The notes below the pieces were generated by a model. It did not search any database. It worked only from the letters and a program-made list of their open reading frames with translations, and was not told the origin of the DNA. A stretch of DNA of 64,000 bases from positions 369,100,067-369,164,066 of the forward strand of contig OY728157.1 of assembly GCA_963277665.1 (NCBI GenBank). The letters are read 5' to 3'. The position numbers and the translations under genes are program-made. Below, in pieces: positions 57,154 through 64,000 of this stretch (positions are counted from its first letter, which is position 1; every line of letters begins with the position of its first letter). Source of the DNA: Viscum album (Eukaryota; Streptophyta; Magnoliopsida; Santalales; Viscaceae).

Positions 57154-59220
57154 ATTATTAAGGGCTACATTGTAGGGTAGTCTGCATTCAACGGCCTAAA
57201 GATATGTATGAGTTTAAATTGTTTTAAAAATTTTAATAAAAACATACTTATAATTTTCAATTTAAATATAAATTGAATATATCTCATGAATACAAAAAAT
57301 ATCACTGAATTCTCATCATTTAATTATCATGAAAAAATAATTGTAATAGCACTAAAATCTGTGAATAGTAGAAAAAAATATTTAAATTCTTATAAAAACA
57401 TTAAAAAGTGAAAAAATTCTCTACAAAAGCAATGATTGTCTAATTTTATTAACTCAAAATCAATTTTAGGTAAAAAAAATAAAATATAATTGAATATTAG
57501 TGTCAACATTACCACATAAATTACTAAAGAAATATCAAAATAACACTGGGATTTTATGTTCTTCATTCAATTTTCCTACATGCATGGGGAAGGGGTACCG
57601 ATATTCCACTATGCAAAAATAGGAGTACACAAAAACAAGAAATAAAAAAATAGAACCAAAGAAAGCTTAAGAACATGATAAAATGATCAAAGGCTAGGTT
57701 CTTATAGCCTTAGGACTCATAATGAAATTGGTTCAAGGATTTGGTATATACTGTAAACCTTGCATGGACTCACAAGATAGGTAACACAACAACAAAGAAA
57801 AACATCAAATACATGACATCAATAATTTCCACCATCCTTGTCATAATTATTTTGGTATAAGAACAAGAAAGCAATAATGCATCATTTTCCTCTCCTGCTA
57901 CTGCTCCTCTAGCGAACCAAAGAGGCATGTAAACATCTCCATCCTCAGCTCCAACTCCTCATTGAAAACCAAAACCCTTGATCTAGGGAGATTTCATCAC
58001 ATATTAATCACCTAAAAATAGAGCATCTCACCCTCCCAATTCAAGTAATCATTGATAAAACTTTTGAAAATAAGGTAGGCACACATATGGAGTGTCACAT
58101 AGTATCAAGATGAGTAGACCAACATATCTTCTTGAACAACTCAATGGGTACATGTCACACCAATTGATAGGGTTATAAGGGAGTGTGTGGATCTAGATTC
58201 CCCACTGGTAAACACACCCTAAAGAAAAACTATAAATCACATAGTCATATAATACTTTAAATCAGTTGCTCATTTAAGCCACAAGGGAAGGCATAAATAA
58301 GGAAACATAAAGGGGATACTAACAGTTACAAGGAATAGCCTAAGTAAAAAAATCATAATAGGTATCCTAGGATAAAAAGATATGTAGTACAAAATTTATA
58401 TCAAAAAAATTAAATTAATAACATTCAAAATACAATATTTAAATTTTCTAAAAAATTCAATTTATTTTGAATTTTTTTTGAATACATTTAACATTTTCTT
58501 TTTGGATTTTTAAATTTTGAAATGGAGAAAATTAATTTCATTAAATATCAATGAGGTTTGATTTATTTGTACTATTTACTTTGAAGATAAATTTGTTTTT
58601 ATTATTTAAAATTAATAATGAGACTTTCAATTAAATTCTTTTATTAATTTATTTCATTTTAATTTAAATGAAACATTCGTTTTTTAAAATAAAAATAATA
58701 TATTTTTAATGAAAAAAAATATTTTTCCCTTAAATTGAAATTAATTTGTTATTTTTTTATATGAAAATGAAATTAAATAAATCATAAAATGAATTTTTTT
58801 ATTAATATTAAATTAAAAGTTATTTTTTTGAAATAATTTTTCAAAATTATTTATTTTACTTGCATTATTTATCATTTTAAACTTTTATAATAATTAAATT
58901 TATAATAATTATGTTTATTATTAATACTAATAATAGTATTATTATTATTATTATTAAAACCACATCCCCCATCAAAAGCCGTCATTTACAATTGAGTAAG
59001 ACCCCACATGAAAGCCTCCGACCATTCATGTCACACTGTGGTTGAACTGGGTAAAACTACCACAAGCCCCTAGACCTATGGGAGTGAAGTGTTAAATTGT
59101 AGATAGGTAATTGTAATCCAATCGAAATGCAAGATTAATTTAAACCATAAACTTCTAGGAAATTTAATTCCCAATCTACCACTCGGGCACCTTATGGGAC
59201 ATAAGAATATTATTATTATT
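57154..59220 (-). repeat. LTR-like AT-rich tract of the older element
   Basis: Expected position of a 5' LTR on the minus strand. A 300-bp part (58108-58410) repeats at 36128-36430, supporting an LTR pair, but the remainder of the left copy is not found. The stretch 58430-58960 is extremely AT-rich. The outer boundary is not determined; no gene is seen. Confidence 0.35.
58917..58957. repeat. ATT microsatellite
   Basis: Imperfect ATT/AAT triplets ending in seven near-perfect ATT units within the AT-rich tract. A shorter ATT run recurs near 59206. Confidence 0.8.
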
Positions 59221-59559
59221 TAAAGGGGTGGATTATTAGGAGAGGGAGGAATAGAAAATCATCGATGATTGTGCTTGTGATATAGTATTGAGTTTTTTGA
59301 ATGAGAAAAATCATTATCTAAAACATCATTTCTATTATAAAGTTCAATTTTATTTCATGAATTTTTTAAAAGAACCTGACACAGATCCATTGATGAATAC
59401 CAATATTATTCCTCCTTCAATCCTACCTTCTTATAGTGTTTTATTGTGAATATTAGTCACTCGTCAGGAGGGATTATTTTGAAGTGATTCAAAATTATTG
59501 TTGATTCTAATTTTTAAGCGATTAGGGAGATAATATAATTTTAAAAAATTTAAATTTTT

Positions 59560-60300
59560 TCTTGACTTATTTTTTCAAAGAGTGAGGAACTATAGAAATT
59601 TCATGATTTGGGGAAAACAATTACTATAGTTTGGGGATTCTGAGATCAGATTATGATTTTTCATGGGAGAGGATATTTTCACATCATCTTCCTAAATAAT
59701 GAGATGAAAATGATGGTATGGGGATTTAGACCTGTATTGTTGAATTTTGGTATTCTTAAAATTTAGGAATGGGATGTAAATGTTAACCCCTCGAATGTGA
59801 AAAAAACTCATATGTAGGTATGGATTCATGTTCATATCCTACTATAACCGAAACAATTATTTGGTAAATTTTCTATTTAATTGGTGCCAAATCAATATTG
59901 ATGGTTATATTATGAGACCAATGTAAGGACATTATGCTCATATCATTTTGGAAATTTTTATTTCTTTTTTCTTTGATAAATAAGGTTGTTTTGAAAACTT
60001 TGGGGGGAAAATCAATCTTTAATTTCATTAAAAATCCTTCTATCCTTTTTTTGGATTGTAAGTTAATTGATTACACAATTAATGAAATCAAGAAAACCAA
60101 ATTTTCATGTGGTTTTTTTAAGTCCATGGGACACATGAATACTTATCATAAAATTATTAGGGTTTCTATGGAAAAAGGGGAAATTATTGATAATATGAAT
60201 GAAACTTATACTATTTATATTTTCCCCTTTAATAATATGAATGTTTTCCCTTATGGTTGGAAAGGCAGACTATTATGGATCCTCCTCAAAAGATAATTGA
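59560..60300 (+). pseudogene. LINE ORF1 (DUF4283-like), broken
   Basis: GRGYFHIIFLNNEMKMMVWG (in part), LLNFGILKI and EWDVNVNPSNVKKTHM then VWIHV (about 59660-59845) match the conserved DUF4283 pattern of plant LINE ORF1 proteins. There are stops where relatives have Trp or Gln. An open frame at 59934-60296 continues in another frame and is not itself recognisable. Confidence 0.6.
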
Positions 60301-61899
60301 GTCTAGGCCTATTGCATATCCCATAAATATTGAGTTATCCAATAATCAAATGGTGGATATAAGTCATAAGGATTATCTAGTGATGTAGTATCATGGGGTA
60401 AATGCATCTGCTCAAAATTATAGGAGTCATGTACCTGTTAGTGATAACAAGATTCTTATTACCTATTAAAATTCCCAGAAAACATCAATTTTTATAGCAT
60501 CGAGTCTAAAATCATTTTTTTGGGTTCTAATGGGATGGATGTTCTTAGGGATGTGAAAATTTTTAATGAATATTTTCATACATTATCTTTTCAAGAGTAA
60601 TTCACAATAGAGTATAGTATTTTTTTACTAATGAAACATCAATAGATTAGGATCTTGAAGGGAAGATAAATAGTATTCCAAATCAAGCTAAATATATCTA
60701 TATTATTACTAAGAAAGAGACCAAGCCTAGTTATGGGAAACTCCTTTTACTTAGGTTCCTTCAAGGATAGTCTCTAAGAGTTCCATGTTGGTCACCAATA
60801 ATACCTTCAATCAAATATTTAAGTATTCCAATAAGGGACATCAAGGCTAGGATGATGAAGTTGAGATTGAAGAGAATAAGTATGAGGCTAGATATAAATC
60901 CATATCATTTAAATGAAGTAGGGGAAGGCTATAGGACTTTGTTGACATTGCTAATAGACCCCCTAGTAGGGGAATTTTCTCATAAAAATGCATTAAATTC
61001 TTATAATTAGATAAGGATAAATATCCTCAACACATCTCTATTCCTTAATAATTTCATTCAATAGTACAAGACAAATTTCCATTGAATTTCTAAAAATATA
61101 GTATATCCGGAATAGTTAAATTTTTTTAATTAGTATTCATTAGATATGAAAAAATTTCTTATAATCTTAGAGTTTTGTTGTGGAAAATCTCTGGAATCCT
61201 AATAAAAAAGTATGATATCAAGTATGTTAAAACATGGGAAATAATACATTAATTTTTTTATAAAAAGTATGTCTATATCTATCTTAGATCTATGATTTAT
61301 TCTTATAATTTTTATATTATAAGAAAGATTATATGGGATGAGGTCTAATATTTTACACATAAAACTTCATATAACTAATTTCTATTGATATATTTCAATT
61401 ATGTTCTTAACCCCTATGATAGGATATGTGATAAATTTGTAAGACCTAATTATATTGAATTCTAAAGGTCTATTAATTAATGATTCTTTTTGGAAATTTA
61501 TTTTTAAGGTGATGAGTTAAATAAGAACAGAAGAACAATTAATGGAATAAAAATGTGTACAATTGGTAGAGAGTTTTGGTCTTTAAATGGGAATGAAAAG
61601 GATCACTGCTTTTCTATTTATTCTCCTCTAATGATTTACTTTAACTACACCCTTTACTGTTAATAATATCAACAGCTAATAATATATTTTATATTTTTTA
61701 AAATTCAAAATTCCCTGGATATTTTTTTAGGAATGTATAGGCATTTTTTTCAATAATGGGTCTGTAATTTTGAATTTAATTACATTAAATAATTTAGGAT
61801 AAAACATAGATATATGAAAACCTCTCTCAAGGGGTGATAAAAATGAAAATTATCCATGTTATATGATAAAATTAAAATTGATAAAGATTACTTATTATA

Positions 61900-62890
61900 G
61901 TTCTAGACTATATCTATCACTTTTGATATTCCATCAGTTGATGAAATTTTATTAAAAATGAAGAGTGAAGGATGTTTGATTGCCAAAGAAAAAATTAATA
62001 GGGAAAATTTATATTTAATATGTCTAAAGAAGGTTATAGGAACTCTAAGGTTTTCCATATTTAGAATAAGGATAAAAATGTTAAAAAACATGTTTTATAT
62101 TAATGTATATGGTAAAACTCTTAGTCATGGGGTGGATATCTATGATGCAATGGTTAGTTACCTTAACTCTATGTTCAACCTATCAATTCTTGATAATGAT
62201 GATGGGATGGTTCTTGAAGATGTTATTACATAAAGTTTCATAGACATGATGAATAAATTCCTCACTTCCTTACCTACTTTGGATGAGATCAAACATGATC
62301 TTTTCTCCCTTAATGAAGATAGTGAATCTGGATCAAATGGTTTTTGAAATAAGTTCTTCATGAGCTTCTGAGATGTGATTCAAAATGAAATAACTCAATC
62401 ATTTCAAAAAAAATTGAACGGAATTTCCACCATAAGGGTCAAAATATTAGTTTATCACCCTTATCCATAAGAAAGATAATGCTTTGGATTTCAGTGACTT
62501 TAAATCTATAGTAGTTGAAAATACGCTCCCTGAGATCATTAATAATGTGATTTATATTAGATTGACTGATATTTCCACTCTCATTGTTTCCATTAATAAT
62601 GTTGGGTTTATCCATAGAAGAATGTTTCAGAGTATATTTATATATCTTATGAATTTGTTAATATTTTTCATAAGAAAGCTAGATTTAGAAATATTTATCT
62701 CAAGTGTGACATCTCAAAATCCTTTGATATGTTAAAATGGGATATCATTTTTATGTTTCTAGATAATTATTGTTTTTTTACTCATTATCCTAATGTGTAC
62801 TCTTCTTAATAGTTCTAGGATCTTATTACTTGTCAATGGACCCCTAGGTGATACATTAGTTGTACTTAATGTTGAGTGGATACTTTCCAA
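61900..62890 (+). pseudogene. LINE ORF2 reverse transcriptase, N-terminal part, broken
   Basis: INVYGKTLSHGVDIYDAMVS (in part, about 62090-62160) matches the linker before the reverse transcriptase. LPTLDEIKHDLFSLNEDSES (about 62268, in part), DFSDFKSI (about 62487), a stretch with NIFHKKARFRNIYLKCDISKSFD (in part, about 62660-62728) and LLLVNGPLGDT (about 62824-62856) are the usual early motifs, including the metal-binding Asp of KCDISKSFD. The catalytic FADD motif is absent because the element stops first. Several frameshifts. Confidence 0.7.
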
Positions 62891-62900
62891 ATAATATTTA

Positions 62901-64000
62901 TTTTTTATTTATTTCACCCTATTTAATATATATTTTTTAATTTAATTTTATTCTATATTTATATTAGTTATTATTTTTATTAATTGGGTTTCTAGATTTA
63001 CTCTCTTTTTTATTAATTTTTTGTTTTATTAGCCTAATATTGTTTGATTATATATCGCAATACAAAAATATTAATTTCTTGCCTATTATTATTTTATTGA
63101 GACATTAATTTTATATACATTTTATTTAACTATAAAAGGCTATATAAATTGTTTTTAAGCTCAAAATTTCATCTGAAGTCACTGTAAAACTTCTTGAATC
63201 TCTTTGGATTTAATATTATACTTGTTTCTATTTTTCATGCTAAATTGAGTTATAGAACTTAGAATTTAATTCTTCTTTGTGCTATGGATATCCAAGAGGT
63301 TTATCTAAATTACATTATACCATAAGGAGGGGAAAAAATGGATGTTGGATTTTTTTTCTGAAGTTTATGCATTATTTCAATATTTTTTCAGTTTTTCATA
63401 ATTTTATAGAATTGTTTTTCAATGATATATGAAGCTTTAGAATTCATATTGAGTAGATATTTGACATGTTAAAAATCTATGTAAATTATCTAAATTTTAA
63501 AAAAATACTGGAACAAAAGTTGAATATATTATTTAAATCCTCAAAAAATTTTACTAAACCTAGTGGTTTCAATATGATTTGAAATATCATAATTAATGTA
63601 TTACAACATTTAACAAGTCTTATGAAAATTTAGAAAATTATTTGGTAATTAAATAATACTCATAAAATGAAATGAGTTATGAATTTAAATCCCAATAAAA
63701 AAACTTCAATATCTTAATATATTTAGTAATGTCTTACCAAAATGATTTGAACACGTATTTAACATTAGATTAGAGGAATATAGCTCTCACCATACTGATG
63801 ATTAATAAAATATTACCTTCCATGGTTGTATTATGGTACTTATTTAAGGAGATAAATCCCCCATTAAAGAACTCAAAATTCCATACTCAAATCACCATGA
63901 CATAGATTAGAACTCTGTTATGACCAAAAATATGAAGTTATAACATGATTAAAATGAAGTTCATGTTACATTATTCTATTCTATATGGTCATGTTGTTCA
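62901..64000. other. AT-rich sequence, nothing recognised
   Basis: No open frame of note, no repeat matching the rest of the window and no RNA gene recognised. Confidence 0.4.

Larger units (their letters stand above)
59500..62900 (+). mobile_element. L1-like LINE remnant, 3' truncated in the reverse transcriptase
   Basis: ORF1-type domain followed by an ORF2 reverse transcriptase start, both on the plus strand and in LINE order. The sequence ends soon after the palm region, so the 3' half and tail are missing. Ends and target duplications are not identifiable. The part between (60300-61880), where an endonuclease is expected, is too decayed to read. Confidence 0.65.

Noticed and set aside
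1..64000. Host genes, tRNA, rRNA, CRISPR array or integrated virus
   Set aside because: No frame outside retroelements shows family motifs, no cloverleaf or rRNA sequence was recognised, the only tRNA-like sequences are primer-binding sites, and repeats are those of transposons.

Overview
This window looks like intergenic DNA from a seed plant with a large, AT-rich, transposon-packed genome. I see no host protein gene and no tRNA, rRNA or CRISPR. Almost everything recognisable is retrotransposon: three Ty3/gypsy chromoviruses of Tekay/Del-like type (very long LTRs, initiator-Met-tRNA primer sites, C-terminal chromodomains), one Ty1/copia element, one large LTR element with an unrecognised interior, two L1-like LINE fragments and several orphan LTR-like pieces. 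The species cannot be fixed from sequence. CpG is scarce and many stops look like CGA>TGA or CAG>TAG, as expected of long-methylated DNA.

Layout. Left block: an old minus-strand LTR-like sequence (1-938 and 12908-13910) is split by gypsy element E1 (939-12907, plus strand, target duplication AACAA). E1's 3' LTR is itself split by a truncated minus-strand LINE (10560-12223, 19-bp target duplication). Middle block: element E3 (14727-33153, duplication TATGG) has LTRs of about 2.55 kb. Its 5' LTR is split by gypsy element E2 (16245-25122). After E3 come a possible terminal-inverted-repeat element with a 51-bp minisatellite (33238-34132) and a second copy of the old LTR (34180-36123). Right block: copia element E5 (about 37069-56557, minus strand) carries in its gag gene a complete but mutated gypsy element E4 (43517-53996, minus strand, duplication TTTAT). 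Beyond it are a primer-site-like sequence with an adjoining LTR-like tract (57141-59200) and a plus-strand LINE remnant (about 59500-62900).

How the genes work together. Each gypsy element shows the order gag, protease, reverse transcriptase, RNase H, integrase, chromodomain. The copia element shows gag, protease, integrase, reverse transcriptase, RNase H. All are broken by stops or frameshifts, and E4, the youngest, has also lost key catalytic residues, so none is likely to move on its own.

The most interesting observation is a small open reading frame of about 96 codons inside the U3 part of the LTR. It is shared in frame, with largely synonymous differences at its C-terminal end, by E1 and E4, which are otherwise well diverged. 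It is a candidate LTR-encoded accessory protein. Element boundaries come from aligning LTR pairs by eye and may be off by a few bases; pseudogene edges are approximate.
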